In this document: positions 36,409 to 45,604 of the stretch, one piece after another
How the letters are laid out: each line of letters opens with the position of its first letter
Position numbering within the stretch: position 1 is the stretch's first letter
Origin: Acinetobacter sp. ANC 4805
GTDB taxonomy: Bacteria; Pseudomonadota; Gammaproteobacteria; Pseudomonadales; Moraxellaceae
Direction of reading: 5' to 3'
Assembly: GCF_022549495.1 (NCBI RefSeq)
Contig: NZ_JAKZGD010000002.1
Location: forward strand, 62,001 to 126,000
DNA: 64,000 bases
The notes under the pieces: generated by a model
What the model saw: the letters and a program-made list of their open reading frames with translations, nothing else
Told to the model about the DNA's origin: nothing
The model's database searches: none
Made by a program: the position numbers and the translations under genes

Positions 36409-37851
36409 CTACGATGAACAACTTACTGAAATTTCAGGCACATCACTTGGTAAAGGTGCGGTATCTTGTTCAGTTTCCAACTCAGGCTGTTTTTGATAAG
36501 GCTGATGGAGTAGCTTAAATAAACGCTCAACTTCACTGAAATCACCACGTTCAGCTTGTTCAATCGCTTTTTGTGCCATGTGATTGCGTAAAATATAATG
36601 TGGATTGGCACCTTGCATAATTCGATCTAATTCATCCGTATCCTGATTGTTACGAATGTCCTGATATTGATGTAGAAAAGCATCAAACTGACGTAGGTCT
36701 AAGCAGTCATCACGGAGTGCTTTATATGCCTTGTTTTGTAGGCGAATAAAACTTTGCGTATAGTCGAGTTGTTCCGTTTGTAAAATTCGTAAGAATGCAA
36801 AACTACAATCTAAACTGTCTTTATGAAAATGGGGGAGTCCCATCTTTTCACAAAGTCCTTGACCGTAGTGGTGTAGAAAGATTGGTTCAAATTGTTCTAA
36901 GCAAGTCGCTAAATCTTGTTTGAATTGTTCTTTATGCTCAGGCTTAGTTAAAGGAATAAGATTGTTCAACCATGTCCACAAATTCCAGTGTCCAATACTG
37001 GGTTGGTTTTGATAGGTATAGCGACCTTGATAGTCCGAATGGTTATTGATCCAATTTGGACGGAAACGTTCCATAAAACCATAAGGACCAAAATCTAATG
37101 TTGAGCCTGTAATATTTAAATTATCGGTATTCATCACACCATGCGCAAAACCGACCAATTGCCATTTGGCGATCATGATTGCTGTACGTTCAATGACAGC
37201 TTTAGCAAACGCAAGGTTTGGATTGTCAGCTTCTAAACATTCTGGATAATGCCATTCGATACACTTTTGCGTAAATTCAGTTAAAAGTTCAGGTGCATAT
37301 TGATTGATCCACTCAAAATGACCGAGGCGAATGTGACATTCTGAAGTGCGTAACAACATTGCACCAAGTTCTAAGGTTTCACGTTGTATACCTTGTGTCG
37401 ATGTGGTGAAACCAACCGCATGACTAGATGCTACACCAAGTGCATTAAGTGCATGTCCAGCTAAATATTCTCGAATAACTGAACGAAGTACGGCACGACC
37501 ATCGCCCATACGAGAGTAGGGGGTAGAGCCAGCACCCTTGAGGTGTAGATCAATGGTTTGCCCATGTTGATTTAGAATTTGTCCAATCAATAAACCACGT
37601 CCATCGCCTAATTGACCTGCCCATTGACCAAATTGATGACCTGCATACACCATTGCCAAGGGCGTAAATTCAGCAAAAGTTTTTTGCCCACTACAAATCT
37701 CGACCCAATTGGCTTTATCTTCTTCACTCCATTCCAATTCATCTGCCAAGACCTCGTTGAAATGACCTGCTTTTGCACCACGTAAAGGACTTGGTTGTTG
37801 CTGATGATAGAGCTTTGAATTAAGAGATGGATAGCGAGGATTGAAATGCAT
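36409..37851 (-). CDS. selO: Protein adenylyltransferase SelO
   Basis: SelO is a pseudokinase-fold enzyme that transfers AMP to protein Ser, Thr or Tyr. The 480-residue protein has the family blocks LYHQQQPSPLRGAKAGHFN, MVYAGHQFGQWAGQLGDGRG, LHLKGAGSTPYSRMGDGRAV, NTDNLNITGSTLDFGPYGFM and HWNLWTWLNNL. It ends in VSCSS, the cysteine form seen in E. coli rather than selenocysteine. Length is within two residues of the E. coli protein. ATG 37851; it runs into the L,D-transpeptidase gene. Confidence 0.95.
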   Translation of the reverse strand: MHFNPRYPSLNSKLYHQQQPSPLRGAKAGHFNEVLADELEWSEEDKANWVEICSGQKTFAEFTPLAMVYAGHQFGQWAGQLGDGRGLLIGQILNQHGQTIDLHLKGAGSTPYSRMGDGRAVLRSVIREYLAGHALNALGVASSHAVGFTTSTQGIQRETLELGAMLLRTSECHIRLGHFEWINQYAPELLTEFTQKCIEWHYPECLEADNPNLAFAKAVIERTAIMIAKWQLVGFAHGVMNTDNLNITGSTLDFGPYGFMERFRPNWINNHSDYQGRYTYQNQPSIGHWNLWTWLNNLIPLTKPEHKEQFKQDLATCLEQFEPIFLHHYGQGLCEKMGLPHFHKDSLDCSFAFLRILQTEQLDYTQSFIRLQNKAYKALRDDCLDLRQFDAFLHQYQDIRNNQDTDELDRIMQGANPHYILRNHMAQKAIEQAERGDFSEVERLFKLLHQPYQKQPELETEQDTAPLPSDVPEISVSCSS

Positions 37852-37947
37852 AGGTCAATATCATGGCAAGGAACTGAATGATGACTATAACAAAGATAGG
37901 TCTAAAATAGTGAATTGTGGTTATGAGCTGAGTCTTTAAATAGGCAT

Positions 37948-37975
37948 AAAAAATGGCCTCTAAAGAGACCATTTT
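37948..37975 (-). terminator. Intrinsic terminator of the desaturase gene
   Basis: AAAATGGCCTCT and AGAGACCATTTT pair with one G-U type mismatch around a two-base loop and lead into a T-run on the minus strand, 13 bases after the desaturase stop. Confidence 0.7.
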
Positions 37976-37987
37976 GTTGAATAATTT

Positions 37988-39157
37988 TTATTCCGAAACT
38001 GGTGCTTTTTTGATATTACGCACTAATGTTTCTAAACATTCACGATGGTGTGCAAGGCGATGTTCAAGGAGTTGGAAATCAACTTTAAGCTTATGATCCA
38101 TTTGATGGATTTTTTCAGCCATTGCCGCTTTTTTCGCTTGTAGTTCTTGCTCTTTCAATTTAGCCCAATCATTTAATGTATTGGTAAATGCTTCATATTC
38201 TTGAGCAATACGTTGTTTCATCTGAGCGATATCAGTATTTACATCGTGACCATAAATTGCGAGGTCTTGTTCAGCATATTTAAACTTCATCGCAAGCTCT
38301 GCTTTTTGGATATTAAAGCTTGGAATACGACGTAGATTTTTGGCTAAACCTAACTTAGAACTTGTCCAAATTAACCATTTTGTAGGGTCATATTGCCACC
38401 ATTTTACGCCGTTACGATAATCGTATTGGAAAATATGGTGATAGTTATGATAGCCCTCACCCCAAGTGAGGATGGCTAAGATGAAGTTATCACGTGCAGT
38501 ATTTTCGTCAGTGTAAGGGCGTTTACCCCACATATGACAGAGTGAGTTAATGAAGAAGGTGACATGATGGCTAAGGAACAAACGAACTAAACCACCTAAA
38601 AGTAATACACCCCAGATATCACCAACCAACCAACCGACAGGCAACAAAATACCTGCATGAACAGCAATAACTAAAGGAACATAATATTTATTTTGGAACA
38701 TGACTAATTTGTCATTTAACAAATCAGGTGCATTTTTATAATTTGGTTCGGCCGCAGGGTAGTTACGTAACATCCAACCCATATGTGCATACCAGAATCC
38801 ATTATTAATCGAATAAGGGTCTTGATCGATATCATCAACATGACGATGATGGGTACGGTGACCTGAAGCCCAAAATAAGATACTATTTTGAACTGCAAAA
38901 GTACCCATAATCATAAGAATGATTTTTAAAGGTAGGGTTGCTTCATAAGCACGGTGTGCCCATAAACGATGATAGCCAGCAGTGATACCTAAACTGCTTA
39001 CACCTAGTAAGACAAACATGCTAATCCATGCGCCCATACTAAAGTCATGATAATAGGTATAAATTGGAATCGAAATGAGTGCAACAACTGGTAAAAATAC
39101 CAATGCAAAAATTGCAATCCAATTAATGGGTGCTTTCTTGAGTGGGGCGGAAGTCAT
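37988..39157 (-). CDS. Acyl-CoA/acyl-lipid delta-9-type fatty acid desaturase
   Basis: The 389-residue membrane di-iron enzyme has the three histidine boxes HRLWAH (63-68), HRTHHRH (100-106) and HNYHH (237-241), with hydrophobic helices around 13-35, 45-60, 75-95, 160-178 and 182-205. It would insert a cis double bond in saturated acyl chains using oxygen and an electron donor. A C-terminal coiled-coil tail rich in Lys, Glu and Gln (about 300-389) is longer than in minimal desaturases. No ferredoxin or reductase gene is adjacent. Confidence 0.9.
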   Translation of the reverse strand: MTSAPLKKAPINWIAIFALVFLPVVALISIPIYTYYHDFSMGAWISMFVLLGVSSLGITAGYHRLWAHRAYEATLPLKIILMIMGTFAVQNSILFWASGHRTHHRHVDDIDQDPYSINNGFWYAHMGWMLRNYPAAEPNYKNAPDLLNDKLVMFQNKYYVPLVIAVHAGILLPVGWLVGDIWGVLLLGGLVRLFLSHHVTFFINSLCHMWGKRPYTDENTARDNFILAILTWGEGYHNYHHIFQYDYRNGVKWWQYDPTKWLIWTSSKLGLAKNLRRIPSFNIQKAELAMKFKYAEQDLAIYGHDVNTDIAQMKQRIAQEYEAFTNTLNDWAKLKEQELQAKKAAMAEKIHQMDHKLKVDFQLLEHRLAHHRECLETLVRNIKKAPVSE

Positions 39158-39367
39158 ATCCGTCAGCGCTCCTAAAAACCTTGTTTACACAAGATATAAA
39201 ACCAAACGAGATAGCAAAACCAATCATGACGATATATTGCTATTTTATGCCTGATATTAGCATGCTCAGATTAGTTAGCACTAGTATTATTCTACAGTTG
39301 TATTGAAAGAACAGTAACAGAATTCATTTGTTGAATTAATCAATGAATTAAAAGGCGAAATAAATCA

Positions 39368-39895
39368 ATGTCTGAACAAATAAGTGTGAAAAATACAATT
39401 TATTCTTTGAGCAAGTCTTTTTACAAAACTTTAATATTATCTGCCGCTTCCGTGCTTATTGCATGTCAAAGCCAACCAACTCAAGTCAATAAAAATAGCT
39501 TACAGCCAAAGCGTGTAAATCAATTGCCACCCATGCAAGTTCGCAAGAGTAATGATGGCGTTCAAGATGTAAATTGGCAAATTACCATGATTCAAAATAA
39601 ACGTGCTTTATTTTTCAACCAATATCCAAGTTTTTCGCTGAATTCTATTGCTAAAACTGTTTCAGGTCATACAGGCTGCAATATTATTTATGGGACGTAT
39701 CAATATGATTTTACCCAAAACAAAATGGGTTTTGATGTGAGAGCGCAGCACTTTAGTTGTGATAAAGCATTAGCACAAGAAGCAGACCTTATGGATGCGA
39801 TGCAGCGGATTGAACGTTTTCAGATTGAAGGGACGAATTTATATTTATTAGATGCAAAAGGGCAGCGTTTAATTCAGGCGCAATCTAAAAAATAA
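39368..39895 (+). CDS. META/HslJ-like lipoprotein
   Basis: The 175-residue protein has a long charged N-terminus, a hydrophobic stretch and lipobox LIAC (about residues 30-33), then a META-type domain with VNWQITMIQNKRALFFNQYPSFSL, SGHTGCNIIYGTYQY and MDAMQRIERFQIEGTNLYLLDAKG. HslJ-type proteins are heat-inducible outer-membrane or periplasmic proteins of unclear action. The start ATG at 39368 gives a long n-region; a later internal start is possible but no other ATG fits before the lipobox. Confidence 0.75.
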   Translation: MSEQISVKNTIYSLSKSFYKTLILSAASVLIACQSQPTQVNKNSLQPKRVNQLPPMQVRKSNDGVQDVNWQITMIQNKRALFFNQYPSFSLNSIAKTVSGHTGCNIIYGTYQYDFTQNKMGFDVRAQHFSCDKALAQEADLMDAMQRIERFQIEGTNLYLLDAKGQRLIQAQSKK

Positions 39896-39904
39896 AATCA
39901 GTTG

Positions 39905-39926
39905 GCGGAATAAATTCCGCTGTTTT
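39905..39926. terminator. Short bidirectional hairpin between convergent genes
   Basis: GCGGAA, TAAA loop, TTCCGC, then TGTTTT. A six-bp stem between the META lipoprotein gene and the convergent GDPD gene. Modest strength. Confidence 0.55.
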
Positions 39927-40644
39927 ATAAAGTCAGATTTTGTAACATGGTGCTTGGTACATCGGTGATCAAGCCTTGAATGCCTAATTGTTGTAGGTGT
40001 TTGGCACGTTCAACCTCATTAACTGTCCAAACACTGACGTCAAGCTGAGCTTGCTGAGTGAGCTGAATGATTTGATCGGTTGCAAGTTGATCTTTCCAGC
40101 CAATTTGGCAGCATCCGTATTGATGTGCGAGTTCGATTGCATATTCCCCGATTGGAATTTCAACCAACAGACCGCGTTTAAAATGACTTTGGTGTTGTTG
40201 CAATGCCGCTAAAATTTTTACATCAAAACTGGTAATCGTAGCAGCCTGTTCAAAGCCAACTAAATCTTGATGTAATTGCAGAATTAAACGCTCAGCAGCA
40301 GCTTCATCTGCAACTGCTTTAATTTCAACTTCAATATGTTCAAAGTCCGTTAAACAAGCCATCACGTGGGGCAGGCTAGGTGTGTATTCTTCAAATGCCC
40401 AAGCATGCCATTGATGACGATGATCGAATTGCTGAGCCTCGGGTAAATTACAGCTTTCAACATGCTGTAATTTGCCCGTAGTACGAACAAAATCATCATC
40501 ATGAATCACCACCAATTGGTCATCTTTGAGTTGACGTACATCAAACTCGACAGCACGTATACCTAAATCATGCAGATAACGAAAGCCACCTAACGTATTT
40601 TCAGGAGCTTCGCCACGTGCGCCACGATGACCAATGATTCGCAT
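39925..40644 (-). CDS. Glycerophosphodiester phosphodiesterase
   Basis: The 239-residue cytoplasmic protein opens with RIIGHRGARGEAPENTLGGF, then AVEFDVRQLKDDQLVVIHDD, which supply the His, Glu and Asp ligands of GDPD enzymes, and ends with VSVWTVNEVERAKHLQQLGIQGLITDVP. It hydrolyses glycerophosphodiesters to glycerol-3-phosphate and an alcohol. No signal peptide, so it is the UgpQ-like type. It follows the adenosyltransferase gene by 20 bases on the same strand, probably co-transcribed although functionally unrelated. Confidence 0.92.
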   Translation of the reverse strand: MRIIGHRGARGEAPENTLGGFRYLHDLGIRAVEFDVRQLKDDQLVVIHDDDFVRTTGKLQHVESCNLPEAQQFDHRHQWHAWAFEEYTPSLPHVMACLTDFEHIEVEIKAVADEAAAERLILQLHQDLVGFEQAATITSFDVKILAALQQHQSHFKRGLLVEIPIGEYAIELAHQYGCCQIGWKDQLATDQIIQLTQQAQLDVSVWTVNEVERAKHLQQLGIQGLITDVPSTMLQNLTL

Positions 40645-40664
40645 TTTGATTTGCCTTAAAATAA

Positions 40665-41252
40665 TTATGCTTGATCAATACTATCATTAATGTTTTTTTG
40701 CCAAAGTACTTCACTACCGCCTTCTGCACACTGCAAAGCACGCGAAGCAACAAATAACCAGTCAGATAAACGGTTTAAAAGTTGTAATGCAGTAGCTTGA
40801 ATGTTTTGATCACGGTTGTGTACTGACATTAAAGCGCGTTCTGCACGGCGGCATACGGCACGAGCTTGATGTGCATAACTACATGCTAAGCTACCTGAAG
40901 GTAAGATAAACTCTTTGAGCATTGGTAGCGATTCATTCATGTGATCAATTTCTTTTTCAAGAAATTCGATACAAATTGGTTGGAGTAAATGGTAGTTCGG
41001 AATACAAACTTCACCGCCTAAATCGAACAGCCAATGTTGGATCAAGCTTAAACTTTTATCCCAATCAGCTTTATTTTCAATTTGAGATGCGCTGATTTGT
41101 GCTCTTAATACGCCAATCGTGGCATTGAGTTCATCTACATCACCTAGCGCATTAATTCGTAAGTCATCTTTAGCAACACGTGAGCCATCCCCAAGCCCTG
41201 TTGTGCCTGAATCACCTGTGCGTGTATAGATTTTACTTAAACGATGTCCCAT
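40665..41252 (-). CDS. PduO-type cob(I)alamin adenosyltransferase
   Basis: The 195-residue protein starts KIYTRTGDSGTTGLGDGSRVAKDD, which binds ATP, and has DVDELNATIGVLRAQ and the RAVCRRAERALMS helix of PduO/MMAB-type enzymes. It converts cob(I)alamin and ATP to adenosylcobalamin. It is the next gene after btuB on the same strand, but a terminator lies between them; proximity to the B12 receptor and riboswitch supports a salvage role. Confidence 0.92.
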   Translation of the reverse strand: MGHRLSKIYTRTGDSGTTGLGDGSRVAKDDLRINALGDVDELNATIGVLRAQISASQIENKADWDKSLSLIQHWLFDLGGEVCIPNYHLLQPICIEFLEKEIDHMNESLPMLKEFILPSGSLACSYAHQARAVCRRAERALMSVHNRDQNIQATALQLLNRLSDWLFVASRALQCAEGGSEVLWQKNINDSIDQA

Positions 41253-41269
41253 GAAACTGTCCTACAAAT

Positions 41270-41304
41270 AAAAAAGGGGATAATGTCGGTCAGAACATTA
41301 CCCC
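41270..41304 (-). terminator. Intrinsic terminator after btuB
   Basis: On the minus strand GGGGTAATGT and ACATTATCCCC pair around an eight-base loop and are followed by a T-run. It sits between btuB and the adenosyltransferase gene, so the latter may depend on read-through or its own promoter. Confidence 0.75.
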
Positions 41305-41348
41305 GAAATTGGAGTTAAGAAAATATTTTTATTGTCTAGATTGCACGA

Positions 41349-43232
41349 TTAATAACGTAAAGTCACACCCATAGAAGCTTGGCGACCACCGTTGATATAC
41401 CAATCTGTTGCAGATCGAGATACTTGGTGGTACTGATTATCCCAAAGGTTTTGAATGTTGGTAAAGACTTTTACATTTGGATTAATATTCCAAAAGGCGT
41501 TGAAATCCATCGTCGCATAGCCTGGTACTTGAATAGGATTTGCAGTATTTGATGCATTTGATTTTGAACGAGCAATCGCTGAAATATTGATACCGTAGAT
41601 AGAGTTCTCTAAACCAGTTGTTAGGGTAACAGTATTTTTTGGTCTGTAAGCTATTTCTAACCCAGTTTCTTTATTTTCAGTTTTTACATAGGCATATTGG
41701 GTTGAAATGAAGTAATCATCTTGTTGCCATTTTAAACCTAATTCACCACCTTTAAATGTGGCTTTATCAACGTTTAAGTTTTGATAAACAGGAAAAGTTG
41801 TTACCCAATCACCATCACAGGTTGCAATACATTGAGATGAAATTAAATTCTTAACTTCATTTTGATAAAGTGAAATATTTGCAAGTAACTTTTGATTCAA
41901 TTGATAGTCAGCACCAATTTCATAAGAAGTACTTTCCTCTGGTTTTAAATCAATATTTCCTCCCCATTGTGAGTACATTTCATTGAGTGTTGGTGCACGG
42001 AATGCACTTCCAATATTCGCATACACACTTGCATTCGGTAAGAAATGATAGCGAACAGCAGCTTGACCAACGGTATGATCACCAAAGCGCTCATTGTCTT
42101 CTAAACGTACACCCACTTGCGTATCAAATTGTTCATTTTTAAATTGGTGTTGGAGGTAATAGCCTGTACTATCAACACTCTGATCACCTTTTAAAATTGT
42201 GTTGGTTTGATAATTTGCATCCGTATATGTTGCACCAACTAAGATATTTTGATTTTGGGTGAATTTCCATTTTAGGCTTAAATCACCTTCATTATTTTCA
42301 GTGTCGTAGCGTGAGCCATAAGAAGGTACATTTTGCTTATCTTGCGCATTTGAATAACGTGCATTTACGATTAAATCAGGCAAAATATTGTAGGCAAGCT
42401 TTGCATTAATGACACGATTCTCAAATTGGCGTTGTGCTGTATTGGTAATATAGTTATTAGTGAAAATATTGGTTCCTTTATTTTCACTAATTGAAGCAGA
42501 AGCATCTATTGTATTTTCTTGATAAAAACCGACTTTGGCGTGATAGCCCTTTTGGTCATAACTGGCTTTTTCACTTTTAGCTTGGCTTTCTAGAATGCGT
42601 GTGCCATCGCTTTCTAAGCGTTGACCACCGACTTGTGCATAAAAACCTTGATCAGTCACTAAATTGGCATTGGCGATCGTTTTATAAGTATTATTTTCCC
42701 CATAAATGCCAGTTAAATCGGCACCTGTTTTTTCAGGTCTTTTTGAAATTAATTGGACAACACCACCAATCGCATCACTACCATATTGTACAGATGCAGG
42801 TCCTTTTAAGATTTCAACTTGTTGAACATCAGTTGTATCTAAAAATGCAGGATAGAGTGGGGCAAGTTCATTTTGACTATTTAAACGAGCACCATCTTTA
42901 AGAACTAAAGTGTGAACTGATTTGGCACCGCGAAGTGAAATCTCAGAAATTTGTCCTAAGCCACCGCTTTGTTTTATATATACCGATGGATCACGTTGAA
43001 TGACATCAGAGATATTTAATATAGGATTTTGCTCAATCGTCTTTTGATCAATTACTGTAAGGCGTGCAGGAACATTCTTTAACTTTTCTTCAGTACGAGA
43101 TGCTGTTACAACAATCGTATCAAGTGTTGCTGTTTTATCCGTTGATTGATCTTGAGCAAAAGTAGTTGAAGAAAACCCCATCGCAATAGCGATAGCACCA
43201 ACTAAGCGTGTCGGTTGAAAAATAGTAGACAT
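41349..43232 (-). CDS. btuB: BtuB-type TonB-dependent cobalamin receptor
   Basis: The 627-residue outer-membrane protein has a signal peptide (cleavage near TTFAQD), a TonB box-like LDTIVVTASR, a plug with IEQNPILNISDVIQRDPSV and GPASVQYGSDAIGGVVQLIS, and a beta barrel with LKPEESTSYEIGADYQL and a terminal Tyr preceded by TLR. The upstream cobalamin riboswitch identifies the cargo as a cobamide. ATG 43232 is preferred, with GGAG eight bases upstream; the in-frame ATG at 43253 precedes a sequence that is not a signal peptide. Confidence 0.9.
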   Translation of the reverse strand: MSTIFQPTRLVGAIAIAMGFSSTTFAQDQSTDKTATLDTIVVTASRTEEKLKNVPARLTVIDQKTIEQNPILNISDVIQRDPSVYIKQSGGLGQISEISLRGAKSVHTLVLKDGARLNSQNELAPLYPAFLDTTDVQQVEILKGPASVQYGSDAIGGVVQLISKRPEKTGADLTGIYGENNTYKTIANANLVTDQGFYAQVGGQRLESDGTRILESQAKSEKASYDQKGYHAKVGFYQENTIDASASISENKGTNIFTNNYITNTAQRQFENRVINAKLAYNILPDLIVNARYSNAQDKQNVPSYGSRYDTENNEGDLSLKWKFTQNQNILVGATYTDANYQTNTILKGDQSVDSTGYYLQHQFKNEQFDTQVGVRLEDNERFGDHTVGQAAVRYHFLPNASVYANIGSAFRAPTLNEMYSQWGGNIDLKPEESTSYEIGADYQLNQKLLANISLYQNEVKNLISSQCIATCDGDWVTTFPVYQNLNVDKATFKGGELGLKWQQDDYFISTQYAYVKTENKETGLEIAYRPKNTVTLTTGLENSIYGINISAIARSKSNASNTANPIQVPGYATMDFNAFWNINPNVKVFTNIQNLWDNQYHQVSRSATDWYINGGRQASMGVTLRY

Positions 43233-43281
43233 GATGTCGCTCCATACATTCACCCATCGTGAATGTTAACGTGGAAATAAA

Positions 43282-43469
43282 CAACAAGCAGGTCTCCGGA
43301 CTTCACTATATCATCACAATCGTGATGCTATTAATCATCTTCCCACATCATTCAGATGCAGTGATTTGGCGTTTAGCTGAGATTAATAATTCGGTGTTAC
43401 CGTTGCGAGGGCAGTGTTGGATTTGCACCAACTTCCCTATAAGCAAAAGAATTTGCTTTAGACTTGTTG
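43282..43469 (-). ncRNA. Cobalamin riboswitch upstream of btuB
   Basis: Read on the minus strand, the region has GGTGCAAATCC, AACACTGCCCTCGCAACGGTAA and, at the 3' side, AGTCCGGAGACCTGC, the conserved blocks of the B12 riboswitch. CAACAAG (43463-43469) and CTTGTTG (43282-43288) pair as the closing P1 helix. Between the riboswitch and the btuB start, ACATTCAC and GTGAATGT form a hairpin a few bases before GGAG, suggesting that ligand binding controls translation through ribosome-site access. Confidence 0.93.
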
Positions 43470-43482
43470 TGAGATTGAGCAA

Positions 43483-43511
43483 AGTATAAAGTGTTCACGT
43501 TTTTTAAACAA
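43483..43511 (-). promoter_or_regulatory. Predicted promoter of the btuB riboswitch transcript
   Basis: On the minus strand TTGTTT (43511-43506) is followed after exactly 17 bases by TATACT (43488-43483). Transcription would begin just before the P1 helix of the riboswitch. Confidence 0.65.
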
Positions 43512-43530
43512 TTGCATTTGGAAATGAACT

Positions 43531-43561
43531 TTGCCCAAATTCTGTCAAATTGCTTTACAAT
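43531..43561 (+). promoter_or_regulatory. Possible trpFB promoter
   Basis: TTGCCC (43531-43536) and TACAAT (43556-43561) are 19 bases apart, ahead of the trpF start at 43600. The long spacing makes the call tentative. No leader peptide with Trp codons is visible, so attenuation of the E. coli type is not supported. Confidence 0.35.
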
Positions 43562-43599
43562 ATGAGCGTAGCAAATACTCATTTCAAATTGGACATCAA

Positions 43600-44259
43600 A
43601 TGCGCCAAGCTCAACTGCGAACTCGTGCCAAAATTTGTGGAATCACTCGCGCTCAAGATATTAATGCTGTTGTACAAGCTGGAGCAGATGCAATTGGATT
43701 GGTCTTCTTTCCTCCAAGTCCACGTCATGTCAGTATTGAGCAAGCTCAAGTATTAGCAAAGTCAGTACCGCCTTATGTTCAGTTGATTGGCTTATTTGTA
43801 AATGCAAGCGCAGAAGAAATACAAACAGTGCTTGATTCAGTTCCTTTGGATGTATTACAACTACATGGCGATGAAACACCTGAACAATGCCAACAGATTG
43901 CACAGCAATGTAAGCGCCGTTGGTACAAAGCCATTCAGGTTAAACCCGATTTAGATATTTTGACCGAAATTCAACGCTATCAAGCGGTAGGTGCAAGTGC
44001 AATTCTACTTGATGCGTGGCATCCTGATTTAAAAGGTGGAACAGGTCACTGTTTCGACTGGAATAAATTTCCAAAACTCGATATTCCACTAATCTTGGCA
44101 GGGGGCTTAACCCCTGAAAATGTGAGTGACGCTATTGATACCACAGCAGCTTTTGCTGTGGATGTCAGCGGAGGCGTCGAGTCCGCAAAAGGTATAAAAG
44201 ACCAACAACTCATTGAAAAATTTATGCAAGGAGTCCAACGTGGATCAGCAAAACCTTAG
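43600..44259 (+). CDS. trpF: Phosphoribosylanthranilate isomerase
   Basis: TrpF carries out the Amadori rearrangement of phosphoribosylanthranilate in tryptophan synthesis. The 219-residue (beta-alpha)8 protein has [12 protein letters not shown] with the catalytic Cys13, [22 protein letters not shown]-type strand [12 protein letters not shown], the catalytic Asp in [14 protein letters not shown], and [13 protein letters not shown] 43600 is chosen since it directly precedes the conserved first strand; upstream in-frame codons read as non-family sequence. The 3' end overlaps the trpB GTG start by 20 bases. Confidence 0.95.
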   Translation: MRQAQLRTRAKICGITRAQDINAVVQAGADAIGLVFFPPSPRHVSIEQAQVLAKSVPPYVQLIGLFVNASAEEIQTVLDSVPLDVLQLHGDETPEQCQQIAQQCKRRWYKAIQVKPDLDILTEIQRYQAVGASAILLDAWHPDLKGGTGHCFDWNKFPKLDIPLILAGGLTPENVSDAIDTTAAFAVDVSGGVESAKGIKDQQLIEKFMQGVQRGSAKP

Positions 44260-45484
44260 TCAACAAAATCAGGCGATTGACTACACCCAGTTTCCAGATG
44301 CTCAGGGGCATTTTGGTATTCATGGTGGGCGTTTTGTGTCAGAAACGCTTATGGCTGCACTTGAAGACTTAGAAAGTCTTTATGGTCGTATGAAAAATGA
44401 TGCCCAGTTTTTAGCAGAGTTTGACCGTGATCTTGCGTTCTATGTTGGTCGTCCGAGTCCACTTTATCATGCTGAACGATGGTCTCAGCACCTCGGCGGT
44501 GCGCAAATTTACCTGAAACGTGAAGACTTGAACCATACGGGTTCACATAAGGTCAACAACACGATTGGTCAGGCTTTATTGGCAAAACTGTCGGGCAAAA
44601 AACGTATTATTGCAGAAACTGGTGCGGGTCAACATGGTGTTGCGACCGCGACGATTGCTGCACGTTTAGGTATGGAATGTGTGGTGTACATGGGTGCTGA
44701 AGACGTAAAACGTCAAGCCATGAATGTATATCGTATGCGTTTGCTTGGGGCGACGGTAGTTTCTGTGCAAAGCGGTTCAAAAACATTAAAAGATGCCATG
44801 AATGAAGCAATGCGTGATTGGGTGACTAATGTTGATACGACTTATTATGTGATTGGTACTGTTGCTGGTCCACATCCATATCCACAACTCGTTCGTGATT
44901 TCCAATCAATCATTGGTCGTGAAGCACGTCAACAAATCCAAGCGCAAGCAGGGCGTTTACCTGATGCTTTGGTCGCTTGTGTTGGTGGTGGTTCTAATGC
45001 AATGGGCTTGTTCTATCCATTCTTGAATGACCAAGATGTGAAAATGTACGGTGTTGAAGCCGCGGGCTATGGTATTGAAACAGGTAAGCACTCTGCGCCA
45101 TTAAATGCAGGGCATGTTGGTGTATTACATGGTAACCGTACTTACCTGATGTCGGATGAGCAAGGTCAAATCATTGAAACCCATAGTATTTCAGCTGGTT
45201 TGGACTATCCTGGTGTTGGTCCAGAGCATAGCTTCTTAAAAGATATGCATCGTGTTGAATATGTGCCAATCCGAGATGATGAAGCACTACAAGGCTTCCG
45301 TGATTTAACACAGATTGAAGGGATTATTCCTGCGCTTGAAAGTTCACATGCGATGGCTTATGTCACCAAACTTGCACCAACCATGTCGAAAGATCAAATC
45401 ATTATTGCAACGGTTTCAGGTCGTGGCGATAAAGACTTGATGACCGTTGCTAAAATTGATGGTATTCCGATGGTCGACTTATAA
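44240..45484 (+). CDS. trpB: Tryptophan synthase beta chain
   Basis: TrpB condenses indole and serine using PLP. The 414-residue protein has [29 protein letters not shown], the PLP lysine Lys104 in [10 protein letters not shown], the phosphate cup GGGSNAMG, and [16 protein letters not shown]. The GTG at 44240 has AAGGAGTCCAAC just upstream and lies inside the end of trpF, so translation is coupled. Normally paired with TrpA; here trpA is 8.7 kb away on the same strand. Confidence 0.97.
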   Translation: MDQQNLSQQNQAIDYTQFPDAQGHFGIHGGRFVSETLMAALEDLESLYGRMKNDAQFLAEFDRDLAFYVGRPSPLYHAERWSQHLGGAQIYLKREDLNHTGSHKVNNTIGQALLAKLSGKKRIIAETGAGQHGVATATIAARLGMECVVYMGAEDVKRQAMNVYRMRLLGATVVSVQSGSKTLKDAMNEAMRDWVTNVDTTYYVIGTVAGPHPYPQLVRDFQSIIGREARQQIQAQAGRLPDALVACVGGGSNAMGLFYPFLNDQDVKMYGVEAAGYGIETGKHSAPLNAGHVGVLHGNRTYLMSDEQGQIIETHSISAGLDYPGVGPEHSFLKDMHRVEYVPIRDDEALQGFRDLTQIEGIIPALESSHAMAYVTKLAPTMSKDQIIIATVSGRGDKDLMTVAKIDGIPMVDL

Positions 45485-45604
45485 AACTGAATATTTATGT
45501 GATATTATTGGATGAATAGTGTGCTAAAACAGCATTGATTTTTATGCGCTGACTAGCTATACATGGACGTATAACACGATAATAATCATACAGGATTGTA
45601 GGGG

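Noticed and set aside
43562-43599. Possible Trp leader peptide ahead of trpF
   Set aside because: No short frame with tandem Trp codons and no terminator/antiterminator pair is present.
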